A stretch of 64,000 nt of DNA, taken from Simmondsia chinensis (Eukaryota; Streptophyta; Magnoliopsida; Caryophyllales; Simmondsiaceae). The notes under the pieces are model-generated. The model made no database searches, was not told the origin of the DNA, and was given only the letters and a program-made list of their open reading frames with translations. Location of the stretch: positions 10,873,838 through 10,937,837 of the forward strand of contig JAGTTD010000019.1 in NCBI GenBank assembly GCA_018398585.1, written 5' to 3'. Position 1 is the stretch's first letter, and each line of letters begins with the position of its first letter. The translations under genes were made by a program, and so were the position numbers. Of the stretch, positions 32,901 to 43,429 are shown in pieces.

Positions 32901-33590
32901 AAACTTAAGAAAGACTAATGCCCAAAGAATGAGATTGAGATAAATTCCATGAAAAATGTTCCTTATTCCAATGTTGTGGGATGCTTGATGTATATACAAA
33001 CTTGCATTAGGCCAGATATTACTTTTCCAGTAAATATGCTTGGGAGATTTTCTTCAGATTCAGGTTAGGCATAATGAGTGGCAGCGAAAAAGGTTATGAG
33101 ATACCTCCAAAGAACTAAAGATTTTGTATTGGTTTATAAACATGTTGAAAATCTTGAAATAGTTAGATATTCAGATTCAGATTTTTGCGGGTTGTCAAGA
33201 TAATATGAAGTCTACTTTAGGGTATTTATTCATGTTAGCTAGTAGTGCGGTGCCATGGAAGAGTAAAAAATAGGGCTTAACCACTACTTCCACAATGGAA
33301 TCAGAATTTGTGGCATGTTTTACGGCTGCATCACATGCAGTTTGGCTAAGAATCTTCCTTTCAAATTTGGAGATGCTTGATTTTATCTCTAAGCCACTCA
33401 AATTTTTTTGTGATAACAATGTAGCCATATTCTTTTCAAGAAATAACAAGAGGACAAGAGGTTCAAAACATGTTATCCTTAAATTTCTTAGAGTTAGAGA
33501 AATGATAAAGGATGGTGATGTTACGATTGAGAAAATGAGTACTGAAACTATGCTTGTTGATCCATTGACAAAAGGACAGTGACCAATTAT
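32901..33590 (+). pseudogene. Copia-3 RNase H and RT C-terminus
   Basis: RT end words (SMKNVPYSNVVGCLMYI, about 32950) are followed by a broken stretch and then the frame 33295-33582: MESEFVACFTAASHAVWLRI (catalytic Glu), FFCDNNVAIFFSRN (Asp) and MLVDPLTKG at the end. The Copia-type RNase H order is clear. The first Asp region near 33175 is in another frame. Confidence 0.87.
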
Positions 33591-34367
33591 TTTCAAGTAA
33601 GATACACAAAACATGGGTGTTTACGAATCTTATGATGTAATTAATTAGTGGGAGTGGGTTGTACCCTAATTTACAAATACTTTTATATAATTTTTGAATT
33701 CTATATATATTTTACACATAGTAGTGTCTTTATACTATTTATTTTTCATGAATATTGTCTGTTTGAGGTTCTTATTGTTAATGTTGTTGGCACCATTTTG
33801 GTGGGATGAGCTTATCGTAAAATTCTTGTAATGCTTAGTAAGTAAATATTTTCTATATTATGGGTATATATGATTACTTAAGTAAAGCACAAGGATTTCT
33901 AAGGAGATGAATAAATACTAAAGTTTGTCTAAAGATATGGCATGCTTTTTATGAGGTGTGATTGCCTTGATTTTTTCTGAACGGTGTCAATATCATTCAT
34001 TAGAAAAGGACAATAAATTTTGCTGAAATTGCAAACTATTTATTTAGAATACATGTTTATGTTCCATGTTGATGGAATTCCTAGTTTTTGTAATTATAGA
34101 TAAGAGTCGTATCCTGAAAGATTTGATTATTGCCAGGGTTCAAATATTAGTAATTTCATTGGAAACTGATATGAATATATTTTGGAGTTTTTATTATTTA
34201 GGTTGTATTGTATATTTGGCCATGATTAATTTTTTTGAAAATAATTTTAATGATTGTGTTATTTAAATTTAAACGAAATTCATTTAGAATAAAATTATTT
34301 TTTCCTTTAATTTTAAAAAGGGATTGTTATATTTCTTAAATGTTTTTTTTCTTTCCAATCAATAATG
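33591..34367 (+). other. Copia-3 3' untranslated zone
   Basis: AT-rich, no gene. A second purine-rich word (GTGGGAGTGGG) at about 33647 is not next to an LTR start. The plus-strand frame 34066-34266 is likely chance. Confidence 0.5.
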
Positions 34368-34381
34368 CCCAAGTGAGAGAA
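34368..34381 (+). other. Copia-3 PPT
   Basis: GCCCAAGTGAGAGA directly precedes TGTTAGAATTTTGG, the LTR start. Confidence 0.7.
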
Positions 34382-34730
34382 TGTTAGAATTTTGGATTTA
34401 ATCGATTGGATTAGCGTGAGAAGATAATGACGAAAGTCTGATTTTTATTTCATAATAATAGGCTATATCTAACTACGTGCTAAACCCATTACGACATGGG
34501 TTTGGGGTGGATTTATGAGAGCCCACTTATAATATAAGGGCCCATGATGGGTAGGGCCATATGTTTGCCTATATAAGGGGCCACCTCCTCCCCATATGTA
34601 TTATTCAATTCGTTTTCTTCTTTCATAAACCAAGAAAATTGTTAGAGAGATTTTCCATCTTGTCTCTTTTCCTGATTGGTGGCTATTGTGGGTGAGTGGA
34701 AGTGCGTCTCAGGGTTAGTCTCCAATAACA
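34382..34730 (+). repeat. Copia-3 3' LTR
   Basis: 349 bp with inverted ends TGTTA..TAACA. Contains a TATA box (34570) and a CT-rich leader. No partner LTR in the window, so the limits rest on the PPT and the terminal inverted pentamer. Confidence 0.75.
34570..34577 (+). promoter_or_regulatory. Copia-3 LTR TATA box
   Basis: TATATAAG, about 190 bp into the LTR, as expected between U3 and R. Confidence 0.6.
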
Positions 34731-35382
34731 CTTAGTACCTCAACAAACATGATGCGAATGGTACGTTCTAATTGACATATACCTTAGTTTAATTTGGTGT
34801 TATAATTTCTTTCATGTTTCAAGTATTAATCTTACATGAGCCACCAATCCTCTCAAAGTATAACTACTGCACGGAGAGTTACCAACCTTCTTCCATGTAA
34901 CTTCTGCATGGCAAGCCACAAACCCTCTCAAAATGTAGTTTTGGAAAAAGGAAGCTACAAAACTCTCATTAGCTCTCAATCATAAAACCTCTCGATTCAT
35001 CCCTTCCCCTACCTAGATGCCCCCTGGGCACCCTTTACAAACCTTTATTCTCTACAGCTTTTCCTCCCTTTTTTCCCTTCTAAAATAAGAACCATCAACC
35101 TTATTTATAACTAAGTTACCTAATCTTGATCACAATCAAATTAGGTAACTTAATCTCATTTAAATTACATCAAATTTACCAAATCATATCACCCAAAATC
35201 AAATCATAATCGTATCAGTTAATATTAGATTAATATTAATTTTGAGATAATATAATATCCTGACGTTGGTAAACCAAAATTAAATAAACCATGAACCATA
35301 ACTGACCAGAAATACCTTCAGTTTTTACTTTTCAACTACCAAACCATGAATCCAGAACTATTAACCACATTTTTGCTTTAAT
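34731..35382. other. Non-coding, LTR-like segment
   Basis: No coding potential. Three imperfect copies of a 40-bp unit at about 34840-34945 (CCACMAAYCCTCTCAAA-like), and on the minus strand a TATAAATAAGG box at 35100-35110 next to a long hairpin (35113-35151). It may be a decayed LTR of unknown family. Confidence 0.4.
35113..35151. other. 39-bp near-perfect hairpin beside a TATA-like box
   Basis: Outer arms AAGTTACCTAAT / ATTAGGTAACTT (12 bp) and inner arms TTGAT / ATCAA around a CACA loop, with one bulged C. Directly upstream of the minus-strand TATA-like box. Confidence 0.7.
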
Positions 35383-35802
35383 ATGTTACGAATCATAATC
35401 GATCAAAGTATCTAAGTATAAAAATGTAAAGATAGTATTATATGATAGAAGAAAGGGGCGAATTAAATAAAAAAGGGTAAGAAACATAGAAGAAGATTAG
35501 GGGAGAGAGAGAGAATATATCATCATCAATCATCTAAGCATAACCCTAATGAGAATACCTAACCCTATTTATAGAAAGAGATAACAAATATCTAAGTGGT
35601 GAGGTGGCATAAATGAATAGGTGACTAGATGACTTGGCGGAGTAACTAGGCTAGGTAATAACTTGGCGAGCATCTGTGCTGGCGTTCTTCTTGTTAGGGG
35701 AGTTGGGGATTAGGCGGGTAGCAACTCGCCAAGAAGTACTAATGAGGCATAAGAGCACAGCTTAGCTAAGTCATAATGTGAGGCTCGAAAATATCTGTAA
35801 CA
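35383..35802 (-). repeat. Putative solo or 3' LTR
   Basis: 420 bp with inverted ends TGTTACG..CTGTAACA. On the minus strand there is a TATA box (CTATAAATAGGG at about 35562-35573) and a purine-rich GGATTAAGGGCAT just before the LTR start. No 5-bp duplication is visible and no partner is in the window. Confidence 0.4.
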
Positions 35803-36289
35803 ATGCCCTTAATCCTATTTCGACTCTTATCACAATATTTTGGTATTCAGTTATAATTTTTCTTAAAACACCCCTATGAATTAAATTATATCCTCGCCGT
35901 AATTTAATTAACGTTGAATTCATTGCATGCATAAAGTCATCGCATCTTCAATGTCAATTAAATAGCTTGGCCACCAAAATTATATACTCTTAACTAGTAA
36001 TTACTCGAATGAGTTAGAGTTTAACAAGATCGAGGTAGAGTGAATTGTATTTGGGTCACTAGATTAGGACCAATGCAATCAAGATTAAGCCTTGGACATC
36101 AAAGCCCTTGAATGATGACTCAAACCTAAATTCACATGACTTATCAAGTAATGGCACCAGTGTTAAGACTAAAGCAAATCAAGCTCAGGGCTTAGCCATC
36201 AAGGCCCTAAACTAATGACTCAAATTTCAACTTGTTGATTTTTGGGAATAGATTAAAACAGAGAGTTCATTCCTAAAACTCGAAAATTG

Positions 36290-36294
36290 TATTT
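36290..36294. repeat. Target duplication of the 1.9-kb element (left)
   Basis: TATTT, identical to 38185-38189. Confidence 0.8.
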
Positions 36295-36552
36295 TGTTAC
36301 AAACGAAAAAGAATAAACTGGAATTGACTAAAAAGTGGTAAAGGAAAACAATACAAAATGAAAATAACATTTGATTTCATTATGAATATTTCAATAAAAA
36401 CTAATGTCTATTTATTGAGAAAATAGAGAAAGTAAAGAAGGGAAATCTAAATGAAGGATGGTGGGAAGTTTGAATTTGAATAATGGAGGGAAGATTTGAA
36501 ATATTGACGGAAAATTCAAATTTAAACTTGGAGGAAAATTGGAAACGTATCA
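36295..36552 (-). repeat. 3' LTR of the small element
   Basis: 258 bp, aligns with 37931-38184. The minus strand begins TGATACGTTTCC at 36552. Confidence 0.82.
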
Positions 36553-37007
36553 ATATTTTTCCCTTCGAGAGACCCTTATCTTCAAGGGTCTAAATGTTAA
36601 CCTGTATTTAACGCCCAATCTCCCATTAATGTTGTGACGCATTGTTCGACCAAATACTCGTGATATCTTACCCGTATTTATATAATATTCAATTTCCTAA
36701 GCCAAGTCTACCATACTACCTTTTAAGCTATCATTTATTACAGGCCCATATACTTATTGGGGCACATATCACTACTTTTTCTTTCGAGAGACCTTTGCCC
36801 TCAAGGGTCTAAGTATAATATCCTATAGTTTCTAAAAAAATGACTAATAGATTTTCAGTTTCATCCCTTGTATTGTCATGTGTGTCTTCTGTTTCGTCCC
36901 CTCCGAATCGAAGATAATAAATGTTACCCAATTACGTTGTTTAAAACTAATTAAGAAGTTTATATTTTCGAGCCTAATCGAAGATAATAAATGGTAATTA
37001 TATACCA

Positions 37008-37628
37008 TTAAAAGGGCAGCATTTTAATTTGAAAACATTCAAGCCCTAATTTCTTATACAGCCCCGTCCCCACCTTTCCATGCCTATCGCCCAAACCCAG
37101 ATGAACCACCAACGGCCCTCCACCACGAATCAGTGGCGGCGTTCCGCCACAATGACAAAAGCGACAGCGGCGCCTCGTCCTCTTCACTCCACTCGTCCCT
37201 AGCGTGTCGACGGTCTCCCTCACAGCGTTCTTGGCCACCGCTTTTCGGTCATCAACGAGGTTGGCGTCATGTTGTTCTCCGGCGAAGTGCGGTCTCGATG
37301 GTGGTGGTGGCGGCATAGGATCTTCTCGGTAATGGTGGCGGCCGATCTTCTCGTGGTGGACGAGTTCCCCACACTGAGCGATGTAAATTTCAAGGTCGCA
37401 GGAATCGTTCTTCTCCTCTGTTCGTTCACCATCTCCATTGCTCGAGTCATCGGCTTCCGTACTTCGGTCGTCACCTGTTTCAAGGTCGTTGGGGTGAACC
37501 GATAGTCCCCCTCCATTTCTGGTGTCTCCATTCCCGACTGTTTGTTCACAGTTGGAGCCGGAGGCTCCAGTGTTTCGTGGCCGTTCTCCTCGCCGCGGTC
37601 GGTCTTCCGTCATCACCGATGCGTTCAT
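37008..37628 (-). CDS. Unknown 206-codon ORF inside the small element
   Basis: Open minus-strand frame in a GC-rich island (about 37060-37640) that contrasts with the AT-rich surroundings. The protein is rich in Arg, Gly, Asp and Glu, has a proline run (PPPPP) near residue 108 and a Cys/His-containing RRCRFCHCGG stretch near residue 156. I recognise no family; opposite-strand frames of similar length exist (37269-37505, 37522-37857), so the openness may only reflect base composition. It could be captured host DNA or a non-coding packaging region. Confidence 0.3.
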   Translation of the reverse strand: MNASVMTEDRPRRGERPRNTGASGSNCEQTVGNGDTRNGGGLSVHPNDLETGDDRSTEADDSSNGDGERTEEKNDSCDLEIYIAQCGELVHHEKIGRHHYREDPMPPPPPSRPHFAGEQHDANLVDDRKAVAKNAVRETVDTLGTSGVKRTRRRCRFCHCGGTPPLIRGGGPLVVHLGLGDRHGKVGTGLYKKLGLECFQIKMLPF

Positions 37629-37910
37629 AGTAGTGAACCTTCACATTATCACTAATTCCGTCATTGTTGCTAAAAACCCGGCATTGCCTATTCTCAAATT
37701 TGGGCACTGTTTGAGAATTAACCCTAATTTGACATGTGAATTAATACCTCTTTTAGCTCTTGAACTGATTGTTGAAATCATTGATCTCGTTGTTGAAACA
37801 TCTCCTCGATCGTCATCTCAAATTGCGAACGATTCTCCAACGGCATGCTCATATTAGTTTGAGCTAGTTCCGGAACTCGATCACTCGAAACCATAGGTCG
37901 GAGGACCATA

Positions 37911-37923
37911 GGCTTCGATACCA
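37911..37923 (-). other. Primer binding site of the small element, tRNA-Met type
   Basis: The minus strand reads TGGTATCGAAGCC, seven bases inside the right LTR, close to the common TGGTATCAGAGC primer site. Confidence 0.7.
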
Positions 37924-37930
37924 TTTTTAT

Positions 37931-38184
37931 TGACTAAAAACAAATAAATTGAAATTAACTAAAAAGCAGTAAAGGAAAATAATAAAGAAATGGAAATAAC
38001 ATTGGATTTCATTGATGAATATTTCAATACAAACTAATGCCTATTTATAGAGAAAGAGAGAAAATAAAGAAGGAAAATCTAAATGAAGGATGCAGGAAAG
38101 TTTGAATTTGAATAATAGAGCAAATTTTTGAAATATTGGCCAAAAGTTCAAATTTAAACTTAGAAGGAAATTGAAAACATATTA
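37931..38184 (-). repeat. 5' LTR of the small element
   Basis: 254 bp. Together with the left copy and the TATTT duplications it defines the insertion. Confidence 0.82.
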
Positions 38185-38189
38185 TATTT
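38185..38189. repeat. Target duplication of the 1.9-kb element (right)
   Basis: TATTT, matching 36290-36294. Confidence 0.8.
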
Positions 38190-38833
38190 CCTTGAAGGAA
38201 AGGAAGTACAAGTTATCCTCCGTTAGACTAGGATAATTTATGCTACTCCTAGGATAAAAACATAAGTGTGTTATAAAGAAAAACTTAAAAAAGTTTTGTG
38301 TGGTGGTTTTAGACACTTTGCAACAACAATAGTGCCTCTTATTTATAAAAAAACGAAATAACTGATACATTCCAAAATTCCGGCATATATACTCCATGTC
38401 TGCCTTAACTTTTCTTTCTCGCGGTTAACAGGCGTTGATCATGCCTTAAAAAATGTGTGCTCGAGCCTCTTTTAGAAGCCCCACTTCTGTTTATTTCACC
38501 TGAGACTCATCTAGATGCCCCACGTTTATCTGGATATACTAAAGCCCCATGTTTCTTGATATGCACGCTGAGTATATGCCTCAACCCTTAGAACCGCCTT
38601 TCTTGTAGCCTTATTGGAGATCCCTCGAGCTCGAGCCCCTTTTCCTCATCAGTCGTCTTGACAAACTGTTATCTTTTAAGGGATTTCAACTAATTAGGTA
38701 ACCGGGCTCAAGACATCGTTATTTCTGTATCTAAAGGCCAAGCATGCCTCGAGGATGGCCTCACATGGCAGACATATGTTCTTTTATCATAAAACGATGT
38801 CATCCCAACTCCCTCGGGTTTGGGGTGTAAACA

Positions 38834-38847
38834 AATGCCCCCTTTTA
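38834..38847 (-). other. Tat-1 PPT
   Basis: The minus strand reads CTAAAAGGGGGCATT immediately before TGTTTACACC, a typical gypsy polypurine tract. It shows that the adjacent LTR is the 3' one. Confidence 0.8.
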
Positions 38848-38966
38848 GCAGTTGGCAATTTTAGATTTCCAACGGGTGAAAAATCCATTTAATTTGACCT
38901 TCAACAGCTACAATGAACTCGAGAAACCATTGCATGACACTTAATTTGCCTTCATTCCCGTGTGTT

Positions 38967-38974
38967 TATAAATA
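38967..38974 (+). promoter_or_regulatory. TATA box upstream of the Tat-1 antisense ORF
   Basis: TATAAATA on the plus strand, about 160 bp before the first ATG (39135) of the antisense ORF and outside the LTR. It suggests separate antisense transcription. Confidence 0.5.
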
Positions 38975-39134
38975 TGATAGTTAGGGCTTCAAAATTCTTC
39001 GCCATTTGCTCTATGCTCTCTCTTCATTGCAATTAAGCGCTTTTTCACTTAATCTCAGCTTTTAGGCTCTTGCTTTTCTTGCTGATTTCTTTAACGTTGT
39101 TCTTCTAGAGCTTTAGATCTTTTAGAACATAGCA

Positions 39135-42096
39135 ATGGCCCAAATCACTCATTACATTTTCATTCCAATCCCAAGCCCGATAGCCCTTTAGAATTATTGA
39201 CGCTTTGGTCCACTCGAACAATGAGTTGGTCCTGGATAAGCTTCTGGTCCCTATTGATGTTGCCTCCATTGAGGAGGACCCTTCTTGAGTTTCTGAGGAG
39301 GATCCCTCTTTTCCCCATGAACCATATGCCGTAGGCCCAATCTTTAAACCTTCTAAGGACGTATCCAGCCTCGAAGGCATTTTTCCTGATACCAAGGATT
39401 CTCCTTTACTTCGTTCTGCCTCTACAGGTCTCTCATGGAGAGGAAGGCGCATCTGCAAGGCGTTTGCCACCCTCAAGGGGTGGACATTCTAGATGAAGTA
39501 ATATGCGGACTAGGTGGATAGTCTAATTCTTCGCTATGAGAAATGGAGGAACTTTGTATATATGAAGCCATTAACCTCTCTAAGATCTCACTCAAGTATT
39601 TACCCATCATGACAGCCCTGACCTATTATTGGAACATCTATTACAACGCTTTTGTCCTCCCCGAGGCCTTTCTTGGTATTACCTTGGAGGACATTGTAGC
39701 CTTAACAAGTGTTTCCCCAATACGAGCTGAGTTGCCCTTGGACTCTTTATCTTAAAAGAAGTTGAGGCTTTTGCCTCTTCATTTCCTTTGACTCCCTTGC
39801 CCATAGGCCATGAGACATTTATTAACTTCTTTTTCATAGAAGCTCATGACTATGGGTTTGGATCTAAAGAAGTCTCTTTCTATTAGTTCTAGTTGAACAA
39901 GTTTTTCTTTGCTACTTCTCCCAACACCATTCTTAAGTTTTTTAAGATTGTGGGAATTAACTTGGCCTTTAGTTCTGGTCCTTTAGCTTAGGGACCATTG
40001 CTTTTGGTGAAAGTTTATGGTTGCCTTAAGGACATCATAGTGAGGAACTATGTTGTCCAAATTGGAGGACCCCTATGGCTAATCCAATTATGGGCCCAAG
40101 CCTATTTCCTTCAGCTTTGTCATAAAGGCCCCTTCGTCTCTGCAACTGACGTTGTCATCTGTTATGGGGAGCGATATGCACATGTGGAGGTTCTTTTGCC
40201 TCCACGGTGGTCCTTTGATCATTGCCTAGAAAGACTACTGACTCCTCGAGGCAGGTCAGGGGACCAATGGATTCTATTCAAGGAGAGGAGACTTGGCCCT
40301 CTCTTGTTCAGGCAAAACTGAACCTAAACCTTGATGTCTATAGACACCAACACTTAGCCTTAGCAAGCAATCCTGTGCCCCTAAGGCTTCCCTTCCTATC
40401 ACCAAATTCATCTTGGCGTTGAGTTTTATAGGCCTACGTTATTTGCCAGGCAATTTTGAAGAGTTCAAGACGTTCCTTTCCCTAGTGTACGGACCAAGCA
40501 CCTTTGGTGGGCCAAAAGGGCCTACATGCAGCTCTCTCAGTCCAGGGACATTTATGAGACTAACATGGCCATTAGGTCAGCCTACGGGTATCCTATTCCA
40601 TGCAGGTGTGATCCTTGTGCTACCCTGCATTTTTCAACTTGGTCTCAAGCTTGTTGGTCCTCTTTGGAGGCTAGAGGCGCCAAGCAATATTTTACGCTTT
40701 TTGTTGAGCCTACAGGTACAATCTCGAGAGTCATATAGCCAACCAAGGCGAAGCAGACTCTAGTTAAGAGAACGCTACCAAGAAAAGAAGCAGAAGGAGA
40801 ATTCCATCTGTCCCTCTTGCCAGGGTTACTCAAGCATTGGAAGAAGAAAAAGATGAAGAAAAGGTGCCAATTTCTTAATTAGTGAGAAAAAGAAGAGTAA
40901 GACTCTCCCAACAAAAGGTATTGGCTTTGTTACATTGGCTTCTTTCCTTATGCTTTTTGAGGCCGTCCTAACTCATTTTCATGACATCAGGTCACTATAA
41001 CCCCAATAATGGTGAAGACTCTAGACTCTCTCTCAAATAGCCAAGCTCTAGAGTCTCCTTAAAGAACAAAGCTATTAGGCTCAACAATTGATGAAGAAGA
41101 AGGTTCCATTACTTCCATATTAAAGGCCCTCACAAGCGATCTACCGGAAGGCATTTCTCCTCTAATATCCTCGAGGCAAGAACTCATTCAGGCTCCCTTC
41201 TTCCTTTCAAGTAGGCCTTCAACCACAATTTAGGAGAGTATTATCCCTCCACTTTGACCTACGAGTCTTTGTTTCTGAACCATGAATTGGTCCTAACTAA
41301 TAAGTGCCATTTTTCAGAGGGTTTCCTTGAAGCAGATGTCCCAATGTCAGAGGAACTGGCAGTAATTCACTCCTGACACTACTTCTTTCTTGACTTGGCT
41401 ACCCCATCACCTATCTCAAGAAAGATATCCACCCCTCATAGAGACTAGGGGTCAGTGGAAAACTAGCATTCCAGCAGTTGGATCAAGAGATTAAGGTTCA
41501 GTGGGAGGCTGGCATTCCAATAATTGGATCAAGAGGACTCTCCCAGGTTCCAGAGGCTGGGTGCATCGACTCAACTCCCCATTTAGTCCTCAGGAAGCAA
41601 TCTCCCTTATAAGAGCCTTGTGAGAAGATCCCAAAGTAGCACACGCAATCGCCAGACAGCTCGAAGTATAGGAAGGAGTTCTAATTAGGATCTCCTAGTA
41701 AGTTTCAACAATCCTTCAGCGGAAGCAATAATTTCATACTACTATCAAGGAATTGGTCGTTCAATTGGCCTTGGGGGCTGCAACTCTTGTTCATAGAACT
41801 TCAAGGGGCTAGGGTGACCCAAAGACAACCGGCTCAAGACATTAAGAGTGTGAAAGATCACATCCACAAGCAAGAACAACAACTAAGTCAGCTCAAAGAC
41901 AAGCTTTCCTCCCTCAAGCAACAGCATTCCCTCCAAGATCAAGAGTTCAAGAACTCGAAAAGGTAACGTTGGAGGCATAAGGAGAACAACAAGCGCTTCA
42001 GGAGAAGGTTATCTCTATGGATCAACAACTAGTTCAGACAACCAAGCCATTGCCAGCCATAAAGGAGTCCCTCGTTAAGATTAGGATTCAACTCTT
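39135..42096 (+). pseudogene. Antisense ORF of Tat-1: plant mobile domain (PMD)-like protein with coiled-coil tail
   Basis: It lies between integrase and 3' LTR but on the opposite strand to the element. PMD-type words: ALTYYWNIYYNAFVLPEAFL, GITLEDIVALTSVSP (39543-39755), KDIIVRNYVVQIGGPLWL, IQLWAQAYFLQLC (39998-40321) and, in another frame, YETNMAIRSAYGYPIPCRCD near 40560. The C-terminal 400 bp (41690-42096) encode a Gln/Lys/Leu-rich coiled coil (QEQQLSQLKDKLSSLKQQ-like). The ATG at 39135 is preceded by a TATA box. At least four stops or shifts break it. PMD domains occur in MAIN-like plant proteins and in transposable elements. Extra ORFs in Tat elements, some antisense near the 3' LTR, are known; the role is unknown. 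Confidence 0.72.
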
Positions 42097-42299
42097 TTAA
42101 AAATGTAAAGAAGCTTTAGGTTGTACAAGTAGAACCCTGTACTTTTGATGTAAATGCCATGTACTATAGTCTATGTTAATGAAATCACATATTTGTCTCC
42201 ATACATCTCATGCATAAGGTTCTTTTCCCAATTTATAATTTTGACAACTTAAGGATCATTAGCTTGATCCTCAAGGCGCTGCGATTGAAATTGAGCCCA
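42097..42299. other. Convergent gap between Tat-1 antisense ORF and integrase
   Basis: Short AT-rich spacer in which the two opposite reading directions meet. The plus strand has an AATGAAATCA-type context near 42178, possibly a polyadenylation zone; no gene. Confidence 0.4.
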
Positions 42300-43429
42300 C
42301 AATTGAGGGAATATAAACTAAAGAACTTCTTTATTAGAATCCCAAATCAAAGGCACATACTTCTTTAAGAACGTTCCATTAATGTTCCTAAGATGGGTCC
42401 TTCCATCCAGATCTCTGCAAGTAAGCATTAGCCCAGAATACTTCGATAACTCTAAATGGACCTTCTCAATTTGGGGACCATTTACCAAAGATACGGTCTT
42501 TCTAGCCAATGGGCAAAATGACTTTCCAGACCAAGTCCCCTCAGCTGAATAACCTCAGCTTGACCTTCTCGTTGTAGGCTTTGGCCACTCTCTTCTTTTG
42601 CTTTTCCAGCTTATAAAGAGCATCAAGCCCGCCTTGGTCTAAGTTAGTCAATTTTGTCATAGCTTGCTCGTACTCAAGTTCAGAAAATTTCCCTCGATGA
42701 GCTAGCCTTATGGATTGAACCGTCACTTCCATTGGAAGTACAATGTCATGGCCATACATTAAATGGAAGGGAGTTGTCCCTGTAGCATCTCTTTTGAATG
42801 TTCTATAAGCCCATAAAGCATCAAGCCATAACTCATGCCACCTCCTGGGATTGTCTTCGTTCATTTTCTCAATGTTGACCTTCAGAATCTTATTAGTTGA
42901 TTCAGCCTTGCCATTTGCTTGGGCATAATAAGAAGTTGGGCTCAAGATCTCAATATCGAAACTTTTTGTGAACTCCTTAACCTCAAACCCATTAAAAAGC
43001 TTGGCTTAGTCTATAGTTATGGTTGCTAGGATCCATAACCTACATAAGATGTATTCTTTGATAAAATCAATTACAACTTACTGATTGATATTCCTATATG
43101 GTTTGGCCTCAACCCACTAGTAATCTATGCAACAAGGATATACGAATATTGCTTGCTTGCTTGAGGAAGGATTAATCTCCCACATGATATCCATTGCACA
43201 TCAACAAAAGGCCATGGCTTAATGCTTTGTACCCTTTGGCATACTTCATAAAATCATTTGTCATTGATAGCCAACAATAGCTAATGAGCCAATGCATCTT
43301 GTTTCCAGGCAAATGTGATCCACAAAGTCCTTCATATGCCCTAACCATTACTAATATAGCTTCATCTAAGTCCAGGCACTTAAGTAACACTCCACTGGCA
43401 TCCTTGATGAACTAATGCATCTTATTCCC
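42300..43429 (-). pseudogene. Tat-1 integrase (5' truncated)
   Basis: From the right: LLKCLDLDEAILVMVRAYEG and CGSHLPGNKMHWL (zinc-binding region, 43172-43390), a broken core containing Asp1 in an AMDIM context near 43185, then the frame 42541-42945 with YYAQANGKAESTNKILK (catalytic Glu), LWAYRTFKRDATGTTPFHLM and YGHDIVLPMEVTVQS. The C-terminal piece is at 42318-42509. This is the Tat-type integrase. It is cut at 43429 by the Tat-2 LTR. Confidence 0.88.

Larger units (their letters stand above)
30871..34730 (+). mobile_element. Copia-3: 5'-truncated Ty1/copia element, plus strand
   Basis: Runs from the GAG-pre-integrase end through integrase, RT and RNase H to a PPT and a 349-bp 3' LTR. Gag, protease and 5' LTR are missing; the left boundary meets the opposite-strand chromovirus fragment. 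It is a different family from Copia-1/2 and Copia-4, judging by the integrase and RT words. Confidence 0.88.
36295..38184 (-). mobile_element. Small non-autonomous LTR retrotransposon nested in Tat-1 3' LTR
   Basis: Direct terminal repeats of about 255 bp (36295-36552 and 37931-38184), TATTT duplications, a tRNA-Met type PBS on the minus strand and a PPT-like GAAGGGAAAAATAT before the left LTR. The 1.4-kb interior has no protease, RT or integrase. Such short elements (TRIM/LARD-like) rely on proteins from others. The minus-strand sequence after the PBS could encode a gag-like N-terminus, but this is weak. Confidence 0.85.
35996..38833 (-). repeat. Tat-1 3' LTR, split by a 1.9-kb element
   Basis: Minus-strand LTR starts TGTTTACACC at 38833. 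It aligns with the Tat-2 LTR (43430-44231 plus 46232-46366) in reverse orientation. It is interrupted at 36295-38184; joining 36294 to 38190 restores the alignment. Net length about 943 bp. The left end near 35996 is uncertain by about 15 bp. Confidence 0.87.
35996..43429 (-). mobile_element. Tat-1: 3' half of a Ty3/gypsy Tat-lineage element, minus strand
   Basis: Reads leftwards: integrase (43429 to 42300), an antisense ORF (39135-42096, plus strand), PPT and 3' LTR (38833 to 35996). Its LTR matches that of Tat-2 in inverted orientation. The 5' half is missing because Tat-2 begins inside the integrase at 43430; it should continue beyond the far end of Tat-2, outside the window. Confidence 0.87.

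Noticed and set aside
35383..35802. Calling this a certain solo LTR
   Set aside because: Inverted ends, TATA and PPT-like words fit, but flanking pentamers (TAATA / ATGCC) do not match and there is no partner; kept only as a low-confidence feature.
37522..37857. Plus-strand frame in the small element as the real gene
   Set aside because: Several frames on both strands are open across the GC-rich island; nothing favours this one.
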